From a virus, in IMG/VR virus record IMGVR_UViG_3300023174_000120, positions 1 through 64,000 of that record: DNA of 64,000 nucleotides; one strand, written 5' to 3'. The position numbers were made by a program, and so were the translations under genes. Numbering within the stretch: the first letter of the stretch is position 1; every line of letters begins with the position of its first letter. Shown piece after piece: positions 8,991 to 17,062 of the stretch. The notes beneath the pieces were generated by a model. That model made no database searches, was not told the DNA's origin, and worked only from the letters and a program-made list of their open reading frames with translations.

Positions 8991-9019
8991 TTGATTAATT
9001 TTATCAATTACACTATAAT
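8991..9019 (+). promoter_or_regulatory. Sigma70-type promoter
   Basis: TTGATT (8991-8996), 17-base spacer, TATAAT (9014-9019); ATG of the next gene at 9026. The leader would be nearly absent, so either the transcript is almost leaderless or it serves genes further down. Confidence 0.6.
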
Positions 9020-9025
9020 AGATAT

Positions 9026-9544
9026 ATGGAAAGAACATACGCGACCGAATCCACAGACAACGTAAACTTTTTTACCGGAATAGAGGTAGAACATACTCCT
9101 GCTTACGGTAAAAAAACACTTTTTGTTGTGGGTCTACAGAGGTTTCAAGATATTCAAACACATCTGATAGGGTGTGAACACATTTTCTTTGGCGCTAATC
9201 ACAGTTTCAACCCACCGGCAGACAATCCAGAATATTGGCGGGCTTGGGAAGAAATGATTGAGAATTTTCTCAGAAGAGATTATCTCTGTAGCTTGGATAT
9301 TCCTATCAGTGCAGTTGAAGAATTTCACGAAAATGGTCTTTGTGAATTCAACAATTTTATTCCACAGATTCGTATTAGTATTCCATATGTAAAATTATGG
9401 AATTATAACACAATGATTAAAATTGACGATCGAGATTTTAACGCAACCAATCCTGGAGTGTGGTGCCACAGCCTACACACTCTGATGGATCGTAGTAAAT
9501 TCACAGGCTGGGAACAATATAACAAGGACGAAATCCTAAAATGA
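9026..9544 (+). CDS. Conserved hypothetical protein
   Basis: 172 residues. I do not recognise a named family. Visible features are an N-terminal strand-rich part with TGIEVEHTPAYGKKTLFVVG, a segment with several aromatic residues and Cys (LIGCEHIFFGANHSF), and a C-terminal DFNATNPGVWCHSLH. The balanced composition suggests a folded cytosolic enzyme or binding protein. The gene is the first of a tightly coupled set (next start overlaps its stop) that leads to the QueD-like gene, so a role linked to deazapurine metabolism is possible but unproven. Confidence 0.65.
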   Translation: MERTYATESTDNVNFFTGIEVEHTPAYGKKTLFVVGLQRFQDIQTHLIGCEHIFFGANHSFNPPADNPEYWRAWEEMIENFLRRDYLCSLDIPISAVEEFHENGLCEFNNFIPQIRISIPYVKLWNYNTMIKIDDRDFNATNPGVWCHSLHTLMDRSKFTGWEQYNKDEILK

Positions 9545-9726
9545 TCACTAGTAAAATTACCAAAGGTGTTCCAGAAGCCAGTTCAGACGAGCGTATGCTT
9601 AAACTGTTGGAAAGTATTGACTGGAAACTGTGGGAAATGTATAATATGATGAAAGACAATCTCCCAGAAAAACCCAAGGCCAAGACACCTAAAACAGCAA
9701 CTAAAAAAGAAGCAACACCAGAATGA
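9541..9726 (+). CDS. Small hypothetical protein with basic tail
   Basis: 61 residues. A central amphipathic helix (ERMLKLLESIDWKLWEMYNMM) is followed by a Lys/Pro/Thr-rich tail (KPKAKTPKTATKKEATPE), which may bind nucleic acid. It overlaps both neighbours by four bases, which supports a real coupled gene. Confidence 0.55.
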   Translation: MITSKITKGVPEASSDERMLKLLESIDWKLWEMYNMMKDNLPEKPKAKTPKTATKKEATPE

Positions 9727-10100
9727 TTATTAAACAGGACGTTCGCCCAAATAAAATGACTTTTATCAAAGTTCGCACAGAATTTGAAGGGTTTCATTAT
9801 TATCCAAATGCTGGAACAATTGATCCTCGTATTCAGTTTCTCGAAAATGAACATCGTCATATGTTCAAAGTAGAAGTGAAAATTTCAGTCGAACATCTAG
9901 ATCGTGAATTGGAATTTTTCTTAGTCAAATGGGCATTACAAGAATTTATTAAATCTGGAAATCAAAATCACAAAAGTTGTGAGATGATTGCTACAGATAT
10001 TTTAGAAAATCATCTACTTCCTAAATACGGGCAACGGTATTATGAAATTGTGGTCTCCGAAGACGGAGAATCCGACGGAATTATTGAGTATAAACCTTAA
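9723..10100 (+). CDS. QueD/PTPS-like protein
   Basis: 125 residues resembling 6-pyruvoyl-tetrahydropterin synthase and QueD (6-carboxytetrahydropterin synthase). FEGFHYYPNA would supply the first zinc histidine and NEHRHMFKVEV the HxH pair. The late segment CEMIATDILENHL followed by YEIVVSEDGESDGIIEY corresponds to the PT-x-E helix and final strands. The usual catalytic Cys before HxH is missing (FLENEHRH), so the activity may differ from QueD. In this window QueE and a DpdA-like enzyme are also encoded, which fits preQ0-type synthesis. It overlaps the preceding gene by four bases. Confidence 0.6.
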   Translation: MIIKQDVRPNKMTFIKVRTEFEGFHYYPNAGTIDPRIQFLENEHRHMFKVEVKISVEHLDRELEFFLVKWALQEFIKSGNQNHKSCEMIATDILENHLLPKYGQRYYEIVVSEDGESDGIIEYKP

Positions 10101-10136
10101 TAATATTTTTTAAACTTTTTTTATTTTTAAATCAAA

Positions 10137-10358
10137 ATGGCACAACCAGCTTATATCACTAAATCCTTTCGTATGAAACCCGAAGTCAGCAAGATCTTTG
10201 ATGATCTTGAAGAATGGCTCGACGTTTGTCGCTTTAACCTTATGCGCTATGACGAAAAGGATCTTTATCGTAGCCCGGAGTATAAGGAATTCAAACGCCG
10301 CAGTCGGTACGAAAATAATCGTCGCGGCAACAATCGTCAGCAGGCCGATCAAGCATGA
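10137..10358 (+). CDS. Small basic hypothetical protein
   Basis: 73 residues. The first half is KSFRMKPEVSKIFDDLEEWLDVCRFNLMRYDEKDLY, probably helical. The second half is strongly basic (EFKRRSRYENNRRGNNRQ), suggesting nucleic-acid binding. An AT-rich leader of 36 bases precedes it with no clear Shine-Dalgarno. The stop overlaps the glycosyltransferase start by four bases. Function unknown. Confidence 0.6.
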   Translation: MAQPAYITKSFRMKPEVSKIFDDLEEWLDVCRFNLMRYDEKDLYRSPEYKEFKRRSRYENNRRGNNRQQADQA

Positions 10359-11554
10359 GAAAACTTTGGTATATGGGGCTTGAGCCATATAAGGCTCGTT
10401 ATACCCTACAACTACAAGATTGGAACGAGACTGTATTCAAACGACGCGGTATTGACTACCAAATCGTTCCCGGAGAAACACTCAGCAGTGATCAAGCAAT
10501 CGTTACTGGTCAAGTTCTCGATGCTCATGGTCGCACATATTTCGGTATGTCGCAACTAATGAATCTAGTTAAGTCAATGAAGGCCGGAGAATGCAGTAAT
10601 GAAGATGTTGTCTACTTTGAGGACATGTTTCAGCCGGGCATTGAAAGCCTACCTTATATTCTCAATCAAATCGGTAGTGAGCATCGCCCTCGCATTTTTG
10701 TTCGCTGTCTTGCTCAGTCTATTGATCCAGATGATTTTGTTCACGTCTGGGGTATGTCGAAGTGGATGGGGCATTATGAGAAAATGGTTGACTCGTTTGT
10801 AGACGGCGTGTTGGCCAGTAACGAAGAAATGGTCATGCACATGAAGATTGCTGGGTGGACTGCTCCAATCTACAATATCTCCGGTCTTGCTTTTGGAAAG
10901 CAAGAAGTGATGAGTCGTGTGAATGATGTAACACCATTTGAAAATCGCTCTCATCGTGTGGCATTTTCTGCTCGGTGGGACCAAGAAAAACAACCAGACT
11001 TTTATATGGACCTAATCAAAGAATGGGTCCGTCGCTATCCAAATGATATTGCCCGAGTACAAAATCGCAAACCTGTAGAATTCTGTATTCTTTCCGGAAG
11101 TCGACTCCGTTCAAATGGTGCTCGCTATGTAGAAAGGGCGCGAGAGTTAGAAGCAAAAGGTCTATTGACAATCTATGAGGATTTGGAAAAGAACGAATAC
11201 TATCGTATCCTAAACGATACTCGTGTATTGTTTAATTGTGCTTTACAAGATTGGACCAGTAACACAGTTAGTGAGGCCGACTCTCTTGGTTGTAATGTGT
11301 TGTTCCCAGCATATCGCAGTTTTCCAGAAACCTTTGCTAATGATCACGAACGACTGTATGTTCCTTGGAGTTTAGAAGATGCTATCCAGAAACTAGAAAA
11401 TCTTCTCAAACAAGAACATCCAAATCAGGGTAAGATCAGTGATTGGACTAATGGCTGTATTGATCGCACCCTGGATATTATTGAAGGCCGAGGGGAAGAA
11501 TGGCGTCGAGACAGTGTTGATTATAGACAACACTCGCGTCAATCCAAGTATTAA
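10355..11554 (+). CDS. Glycosyltransferase, GT-B fold
   Basis: 399 residues. The C-terminal half looks like a GT4-type nucleotide-sugar domain: VAFSARWDQEKQPDFYMDLIKEW opens it, then EFCILSG, LLTIYEDLEKNEYYRILNDTRVLFNCAL and the SEADSLGCNVLFP segment that corresponds to the E-x7-E/G-x-P donor-binding motif. The N-terminal half would carry the acceptor site. The acceptor may be phage DNA (the cluster encodes base modification), a protein or host surface sugar; the sequence does not decide. It overlaps the preceding small gene by four bases and is followed by a promoter for the protease. Confidence 0.75.
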   Translation: MRKLWYMGLEPYKARYTLQLQDWNETVFKRRGIDYQIVPGETLSSDQAIVTGQVLDAHGRTYFGMSQLMNLVKSMKAGECSNEDVVYFEDMFQPGIESLPYILNQIGSEHRPRIFVRCLAQSIDPDDFVHVWGMSKWMGHYEKMVDSFVDGVLASNEEMVMHMKIAGWTAPIYNISGLAFGKQEVMSRVNDVTPFENRSHRVAFSARWDQEKQPDFYMDLIKEWVRRYPNDIARVQNRKPVEFCILSGSRLRSNGARYVERARELEAKGLLTIYEDLEKNEYYRILNDTRVLFNCALQDWTSNTVSEADSLGCNVLFPAYRSFPETFANDHERLYVPWSLEDAIQKLENLLKQEHPNQGKISDWTNGCIDRTLDIIEGRGEEWRRDSVDYRQHSRQSKY

Positions 11555-11555
11555 C

Positions 11556-11584
11556 TTGACCTGTTTGTACATTTTTGCTACAAT
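11556..11584 (+). promoter_or_regulatory. Sigma70-type promoter for subtilase
   Basis: TTGACC (11556-11561), 17-base spacer, TACAAT (11579-11584), a 50-base leader, then AAGGAAAT and ATG at 11634. It sits just after the glycosyltransferase stop, so the protease is a separate transcription unit. Confidence 0.75.
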
Positions 11585-11633
11585 AGTCTTAACATTAACT
11601 CCGTTAAATAGTCTTACATAGTAAGGAAATCCA

Positions 11634-13661
11634 ATGAAACTTAAAAAATTAGCTGCTAGTATTGCCTTTTTACTTTCTACAGGGGCAGTTGCTCAAACTC
11701 AAACGTCAGTTTGGGAAACTAGCGAATACTACAAAAGTCGAACCCTACAATCCATTAACGCCAGCACCGCTTGGAGTCGTGGATTTACAGGCAAGGGCAG
11801 TGTAATTGCTATTTTAGATTCTGGTATTGACACTAAAAATACCGAATTTGCTAATCGCATTAAGTTGATTCAAGACTTTTCCAACAGTGGCAGCATTGTT
11901 GACAATCTTGGACACGGCACCCATGTGGCAGGTATTGCTGCCGCGGCACATAACGGAGTTGGTGTAGAAGGAGTAGCATTTGACGCTACTCTACTTATTG
12001 GCAAAGTTACTAATAACGGTTCGGCCACTACCACTACTCTCGGTAATGGTGTCCAATGGGCCAATAATAACAATGCCGATGTTGCCAATTTGAGCTTTAG
12101 TAACACTCTTTCGGCAACTGCTATTGGAGCAAAACTGATTGCTCCCGGTGTTTATTCTACTATCTATACAAATACTGGAAATTTGCCAGGCATGTCAAAT
12201 CCCCAACAATGGGTAGATGCCATGAAAGGTAATATGGTATTGGTGCTGGCTGCCGGTAATGATGCCACTGCTTGGGCAGGCGGATTAGCCCAAATTGCTA
12301 CTGCTACTGATAAGAGCGGAAACCTATTGTTAGGCGGCCGAGTCATTATTGCTGGAAACTGGAACGAGCAAAGTAATACTGGACTAGGACCGAATAGCAA
12401 TGCTGCTGCTACACTTTGCCAAGTAGTAGTTGCTAATGTGTGTCAAGACAAGTATCGTATGAGTCAATTTTATCTCCTGGCTCCAGGAACTGGCATTAGT
12501 TCAACTGTTCCAACCAGTCTAAACAGCACTGGATTGAGTAATATGACTGGTACTTCAATGGCTGCTCCAGCTATTAGCGGTGGTGTAGCCATTATCCACC
12601 AAATGTGGCCACAAATGACCGGTGCTAACATTGTTCAACTACTGTTCGTTACAGCCAATAAAAACCTGCCAGGATACAAACCAGAATTGTACGGACAAGG
12701 ACTAATGGACCTCGACAAGGCCACTCGTCCAATTGGTACGTTGGGTATTCCTACAACAGGTCGTCTTAGCGGTCCAACAACTACTGCCGTTCAACCTGTA
12801 TTGGTGACCAGTGGTAGTGCCAGCACAGGAAAAGTCAGCGGTCTTATGGTAGTTGACAGTTTCCAACGTGACTTTTATATTTCAGGTAAAACACTGACTG
12901 CCTACAATAATCAAAGTTATTTCAACGTAGCGCAGGCAGCAATGCCATATACTACCGGTAATAACTACAGCCAATTTAACAATTATACAGACTATGTTCA
13001 TAATCAGTCTGGCGATTTTGAAATTAATCTTTATCGCAACAACAATTTTAATCTGGTAGGAAATAACCCTGGCATGATTGAAATGAGTTATCGATCACGC
13101 AGTGAATATGCCGATGTTAAATTTACCTCTGGTATGTTTGTAGAGAATAATACTTGGCTAGGTAATGCTCTAAATAGTTTTAGTGGCGGTGGTGATAATA
13201 AGATGAGTTCTACTTACTTTACTGGTGTGGGTATTGATCGTACTGTTGGCAAGACCAATTTCTATGCCAATGTTACACACGGCGTAACACTAGCCGCTAG
13301 CTCAAGCGATACTGTTAAAAATCTTGGATCTGTTCTTAGCTATACTTGGACTGCGGGTGCTGAACATCGGCTCGATACTAAAAACTCACTGGGTCTAATG
13401 GTGTACCAACCTGTATCAGTATATCGTGCTATGGCAGATGTTAACGCACCTGTTGGATTAGATAGTAACTTCAATGTAATCCAAAATAGCCGTCAAAATC
13501 TTGCTGCTACTGTACACGAAACACGAGTAGGTCTTTACTACAAGTTTAAAGATGAGGATCGCTCAAATGTTCTGGCATTTGTAGAAAATCGTCAAAACTA
13601 TCGTGGCCAACTTGGTGCTAGTGACAATGTTGCCGGTGTTATGTTCAATCAACGTTTTTAA
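11634..13661 (+). CDS. Secreted subtilisin-like serine protease with beta-barrel-like C-terminus
   Basis: 675 residues. Signal peptide: basic MKLKK, hydrophobic core, probable cleavage after AVA (residue 20). S8 triad: Asp62 in AILDSGID, His94 in GHGTHVAG, Ser about 308 in TGTSMAAP; the oxyanion Asn is probably in LAAGND. After about residue 390 the sequence changes to alternating polar/hydrophobic strands rich in Asn, Ser, Tyr, and it ends VAGVMFNQRF, a terminal Phe typical of outer-membrane barrels. The layout is that of a serine protease autotransporter (signal, passenger, translocator), though the C-terminal part (about 260 residues) should be modelled. It has its own promoter. The end overlaps the convergent radical SAM gene by 17 bases. 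Such a gene is very unusual in a phage and was probably taken from a host. Confidence 0.85.
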   Translation: MKLKKLAASIAFLLSTGAVAQTQTSVWETSEYYKSRTLQSINASTAWSRGFTGKGSVIAILDSGIDTKNTEFANRIKLIQDFSNSGSIVDNLGHGTHVAGIAAAAHNGVGVEGVAFDATLLIGKVTNNGSATTTTLGNGVQWANNNNADVANLSFSNTLSATAIGAKLIAPGVYSTIYTNTGNLPGMSNPQQWVDAMKGNMVLVLAAGNDATAWAGGLAQIATATDKSGNLLLGGRVIIAGNWNEQSNTGLGPNSNAAATLCQVVVANVCQDKYRMSQFYLLAPGTGISSTVPTSLNSTGLSNMTGTSMAAPAISGGVAIIHQMWPQMTGANIVQLLFVTANKNLPGYKPELYGQGLMDLDKATRPIGTLGIPTTGRLSGPTTTAVQPVLVTSGSASTGKVSGLMVVDSFQRDFYISGKTLTAYNNQSYFNVAQAAMPYTTGNNYSQFNNYTDYVHNQSGDFEINLYRNNNFNLVGNNPGMIEMSYRSRSEYADVKFTSGMFVENNTWLGNALNSFSGGGDNKMSSTYFTGVGIDRTVGKTNFYANVTHGVTLAASSSDTVKNLGSVLSYTWTAGAEHRLDTKNSLGLMVYQPVSVYRAMADVNAPVGLDSNFNVIQNSRQNLAATVHETRVGLYYKFKDEDRSNVLAFVENRQNYRGQLGASDNVAGVMFNQRF

Positions 13662-14514
13662 ATTTGGTAATTTGTTGATCGGCCTGTGATACGCAGGCCT
13701 GCATAGAACATATTTGGGGCTCCTTTGGCGGGCTCCACCATTCTGACCAAATATTTCCTAAAGGTTGATTATTACAATCACTACCTGCCACCCATCCATT
13801 GTAGTTTATTCTCAAACGTTCTATTCCCACATTACATAACATTCCGCTATAAATTGGATTGGTATTATATTTTTCTTCGTGTCGTTCTTGCCAGGTAGTC
13901 GATTCGAAATGTATTTTTTGTTCTACCGCTTTACGACCTTGTATTATATCTAATTGTTCATTGGTATAAGGGTACATTCCAGATTCGGCCATGGCATTTT
14001 TATACAAAACAGATTTACTTACTACAAATTTATATTCACGCTCTATTGCCAATGCTCGTTCAAGATCTTCATCAAAATAATCAGGACGAATAGGAACAAT
14101 AACATCAATAGGTTTTGATTTTGATAAAAACAATTCTATAATGTATTTTATCAAACTGGGATTTTGCCAATAGTGATAGCTCAATCTCAATCGATCAACT
14201 TGTGGTTCAACTGCCCACCAATCCATCCATAATTGCCCGCCGCCTGTATGGAGTTCAATGTGCCCATCGGCATCTTTACATAATTTTAAAATCCTTACTG
14301 TTCCATCCATATCCAAAGGTTCGCCACCATCGAATGTCCAATCTATTGTTCTACCAAGGCTGGCATAATGATTTATCAGTAGATTGGTTATACGAACATA
14401 CTCGACTGTATCTCTAGGCAACCCACCACCTCTTGAGGCAATGGGGCAATAACTACATTCCGCTTTACAGTAATCGTTAAGATGCCAGGTAATTTGAGTT
14501 TTTAATTGGTTCAT
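13645..14514 (-). CDS. Radical SAM protein with C-terminal Cys cluster
   Basis: About 289 residues. CKAECSYC near the N-terminus is the CX3CX2C motif that binds the 4Fe-4S cluster and S-adenosylmethionine; FDGGEPL corresponds to the GGEP motif. The C-terminal part has LCNVG, GSDCNNQPLGNIW and ICSMQACVSQ, like a SPASM/twitch auxiliary-cluster region. Such enzymes often modify peptides, but no precursor peptide is evident nearby. I start at ATG 14514; TTG at 14523 would add three residues. The 5' end overlaps the -35 box of the divergent MazG promoter, and the 3' end runs into the protease gene on the other strand. It is the only minus-strand gene in the first 22 kb. Confidence 0.8.
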   Translation of the reverse strand: MNQLKTQITWHLNDYCKAECSYCPIASRGGGLPRDTVEYVRITNLLINHYASLGRTIDWTFDGGEPLDMDGTVRILKLCKDADGHIELHTGGGQLWMDWWAVEPQVDRLRLSYHYWQNPSLIKYIIELFLSKSKPIDVIVPIRPDYFDEDLERALAIEREYKFVVSKSVLYKNAMAESGMYPYTNEQLDIIQGRKAVEQKIHFESTTWQERHEEKYNTNPIYSGMLCNVGIERLRINYNGWVAGSDCNNQPLGNIWSEWWSPPKEPQICSMQACVSQADQQITKFKNVD

Positions 14515-14516
14515 TG

Positions 14517-14545
14517 TTGACAAGGCCTAAATAATAGCGTATACT
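14517..14545 (+). promoter_or_regulatory. Sigma70-type promoter for mazG-queE operon
   Basis: TTGACA (14517-14522), 17-base spacer, TATACT (14540-14545). It points to the MazG-like gene at 14565 and the genes behind it, and overlaps the 5' end of the divergent radical SAM gene. Confidence 0.8.
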
Positions 14546-14564
14546 ATTTACTCACAGACAACAC

Positions 14565-14861
14565 ATGGTATCTAATATGAATAAAATTGATGAAATCTTA
14601 CTGATCACTCAAGAGGAGTGCGCCGAAGTTACTCAGGCTATCAGCAAGTGTTTTAGGTTTGGGTTGGACAATATCAAGCCAGGCAAACCAAAAAGTAATA
14701 GAGAACATCTTGAAGAAGAACTAGGCGATCTAGTAGCAATGATTACTCTACTGGAAATGAATGGTGTAATTAGTCAACACAATATCGAAAAGGCCAAACT
14801 GGCCAAATTTGAAAAACTTAAACAATGGTCAAATATCTATGAGCAAATTAAAGATCAGTGA
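14565..14861 (+). CDS. MazG-like nucleotide pyrophosphohydrolase
   Basis: 98 residues. The metal-binding pattern of the all-alpha NTP pyrophosphatase family is seen as QEECAEV and, later, LEEELGDLVAM (EExxE ... ExxD). These enzymes hydrolyse (d)NTPs to monophosphates; phage members may limit unwanted nucleotides or alter ppGpp. ATG at 14577 is an alternative start, 12 bases in; neither has a clear Shine-Dalgarno. The 3' end overlaps the QueE gene by 23 bases. Confidence 0.8.
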   Translation: MVSNMNKIDEILLITQEECAEVTQAISKCFRFGLDNIKPGKPKSNREHLEEELGDLVAMITLLEMNGVISQHNIEKAKLAKFEKLKQWSNIYEQIKDQ

Positions 14862-15696
14862 ACTATTCTACTCCATTCAGGGAGAGGGGCGATATATGGG
14901 GGTTCCTAGTGTGTTCCTTCGCACCTTTGGCTGTAATTTTACCTGCGACTCATTTGGCATGCCGCGTGGAGGAAAAAGTGTAGAACGAGTAAACGTAGCA
15001 TTTGCTCACGGCAATACTCCGTTCAAAGACTATAAAGATCTGCCACTTGTGAGCACAGGCTGCGACAGCTATGCCAGTTGGGATCCAGCATTTAAAGATC
15101 TAAGCCCGCTACTGACCACAGATGCTATTGCCAATCGAATTATGGAGATTCTTCCACACGGTGAATGGCGTGACGAACATCTGGTTATTACAGGTGGTGA
15201 ACCATTGTTAGGATGGCAACGTCAATATCCAGACTTGTTAGATCATCCTAGAATGTCATGTCTTAAAGAAATTACATTTGAAACAAATGGCACTCAAAAG
15301 CTATCTAAAGAATTTAAAGAATATCTTGAAAGATGGCACGATCTTGGGTCAGGTGAAAGAGAGATTACTTTTAGTGTCAGTGCTAAATTACCTTGTAGCG
15401 GAGAGGCGTGGGAGGATGCTATCAAACCCAAAGTGGTCTGTGAATACGAACAGTATGGCACAACCTATCTGAAATTTGTTATTGCCACAGAACAAGACTT
15501 TGCCGATGCCCAACGAGCCATTGCTGAATATCGTGCGGCTGGATTTACTGGGCACGTTTATCTAATGCCAGTAGGTGGGGTAGAAAGTATCTATTCTATG
15601 AACAATAAAAATGTAGCTATGCTGGCTATGAAAAATGGTCTACGATATAGCGATAGACTTCAAATACCGCTCTTCCGCAACGCATGGGGTACGTAA
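14839..15696 (+). CDS. queE: QueE-like 7-carboxy-7-deazaguanine synthase
   Basis: 285 residues from ATG 14839. ELFYSIQGEGRYMGVPSVFLRTFGC is the QueE N-terminal signature; TGGEPLLGW and TFETNGT are further family motifs. The iron-sulphur cysteines are unusual: CNFTC is followed by a glycine-rich insertion of about 45 residues before TGCDSYASWD, which probably supplies the third cysteine. QueE turns 6-carboxytetrahydropterin into 7-carboxy-7-deazaguanine, a precursor of preQ0. The product could supply the DpdA-like enzyme; QueC and FolE are not seen in this window. The gene overlaps the MazG gene, and its TAA overlaps the next ATG. Confidence 0.85.
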   Translation: MSKLKISELFYSIQGEGRYMGVPSVFLRTFGCNFTCDSFGMPRGGKSVERVNVAFAHGNTPFKDYKDLPLVSTGCDSYASWDPAFKDLSPLLTTDAIANRIMEILPHGEWRDEHLVITGGEPLLGWQRQYPDLLDHPRMSCLKEITFETNGTQKLSKEFKEYLERWHDLGSGEREITFSVSAKLPCSGEAWEDAIKPKVVCEYEQYGTTYLKFVIATEQDFADAQRAIAEYRAAGFTGHVYLMPVGGVESIYSMNNKNVAMLAMKNGLRYSDRLQIPLFRNAWGT

Positions 15697-16070
15697 TGGA
15701 ATGGTTTAAAAAACTCTTTTTTGAAAAGAAAGCCGAAGAAAAAACCGCGCCTGCTCCCGAACCCAAGGCCGCTCTAACCGAAAAAGAAATTGCCACTGCT
15801 AACAAGGAACCTTGGGTAGCTGTACTAACTACTCATGTCAATAAAGAAAACATTCGTAATGGATTTTTCGAACTTGACTGGAATGAATACTTTGTGCTAC
15901 AATTACGCAGTGCTGGATACACTGGAGAAACAGATGAGGCCATTGTTGATGCTTGGTTTACTGAACTGTGCCGTAATGTCGGAACTGAACAAGGTGTTGA
16001 TATGAGCCGCCGTGGGTCTGGATATGTTAACCGTGCCCTTCGTGATGATGGGCGAACTGAGATCAGTTAA
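15696..16070 (+). CDS. Conserved hypothetical phage protein
   Basis: 124 residues from the ATG that overlaps the queE stop (TAATG). The N-terminus is basic, then Pro/Ala-rich (residues 15-35), then a folded part with NGFFELDWNEYFVLQLRSAGYTGETDEAIVDAWFTELCRNV. I know this pattern only from unnamed phage proteins. The gene overlaps the RNase H gene by one base, so it is translationally coupled to replication genes. Confidence 0.7.
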   Translation: MEWFKKLFFEKKAEEKTAPAPEPKAALTEKEIATANKEPWVAVLTTHVNKENIRNGFFELDWNEYFVLQLRSAGYTGETDEAIVDAWFTELCRNVGTEQGVDMSRRGSGYVNRALRDDGRTEIS

Positions 16071-17062
16071 TGAGCAAAACTTATATTTTAGTCGATACTG
16101 CAAATACTTTTTTCCGTGCTCGGCACGTGGTTCGAGGCGACCTCAATGACAAAATTGGTATGAGCATTCATACCGTATTGAGCAGTGTTCGCAAGGCCTG
16201 GAGAGACTTCAAAGGCAACCATGTCATCTTCTGCTTGGAGGGGCGTAGCTGGCGAAAGGATCATTATGCTCCTTACAAACGACAACGGGCAGAAGCTCGT
16301 GCCGCACACAGCCCACGAGAAGCAGAAGAAGAACGTGTATTTTGGGAAACATTTGATCAGTTTAAAGACTTTGTGCTGAACAAAACAAATACCAGTGTGC
16401 TACATAATCCACAACTGGAAGCTGATGATCTCATTGCCGGATGGATTCAAAGTCATCCCAACGATAATCATGTGATCATTAGTACAGACGGTGACTTTGC
16501 TCAACTTATTGCACCCAATGTTCGTCAGTATAACGGCATTATGGGTGTCACTACTACTCACGAAGGCTACTACGATGAGAAGGGTAAACCGGTAATTGAT
16601 AAAAAGACTAAAGCAGTAAAACCTGCTCCTGAGCCCGAATGGCTACTGTTTGAAAAGTGTATGCGTGGAGATACTAGCGATAACATCTTCAGTGCTTATC
16701 CTGGTGTGAGAGAAAAAGGAACTAAAAATAAAGTTGGTCTGCGTGAAGCATTTGCCGATAGAAAAACTCGTGGTTACAACTGGAATAACATGATGTTACA
16801 GAGATGGGTCGATCATGAAGGTGTTGAACATCGTGTGCTAGATGATTATCAACGCAATGTACAACTATGCGACCTTACTGCTCAACCACCCGAGATTAAA
16901 AAAATTATTCAAGAAACAATAGATCAAGAAATTGAAAAGGCAAAAAATATTCCACAGGTAGGAATAAGATTACTTAAATTCTGTGCGGCTTTTGACTTGC
17001 AAAAGATCAGTGAACAAGTAGAAAGTTATGCAGAACCACTTAACGCAAGGTATGCTCAATGA
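16070..17062 (+). CDS. rnh: 5'-3' exonuclease / RNase H, FEN family
   Basis: 330 residues (T4 RNase H is 305). It removes RNA primers and flaps from lagging-strand fragments. Acidic metal ligands are in VDTANTFFRARH (Asp9), LEADDLIAGW, STDGDFAQL and RGDTSDNIFSAYPGV, followed by a helix-hairpin-helix-like region. The K/R-rich DHYAPYKRQRAEAR (about 65-80) fits the helical arch over single-stranded DNA. Members use two metals in the active site. The gene is coupled to both neighbours by short overlaps. Confidence 0.9.
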   Translation: MSKTYILVDTANTFFRARHVVRGDLNDKIGMSIHTVLSSVRKAWRDFKGNHVIFCLEGRSWRKDHYAPYKRQRAEARAAHSPREAEEERVFWETFDQFKDFVLNKTNTSVLHNPQLEADDLIAGWIQSHPNDNHVIISTDGDFAQLIAPNVRQYNGIMGVTTTHEGYYDEKGKPVIDKKTKAVKPAPEPEWLLFEKCMRGDTSDNIFSAYPGVREKGTKNKVGLREAFADRKTRGYNWNNMMLQRWVDHEGVEHRVLDDYQRNVQLCDLTAQPPEIKKIIQETIDQEIEKAKNIPQVGIRLLKFCAAFDLQKISEQVESYAEPLNARYAQ

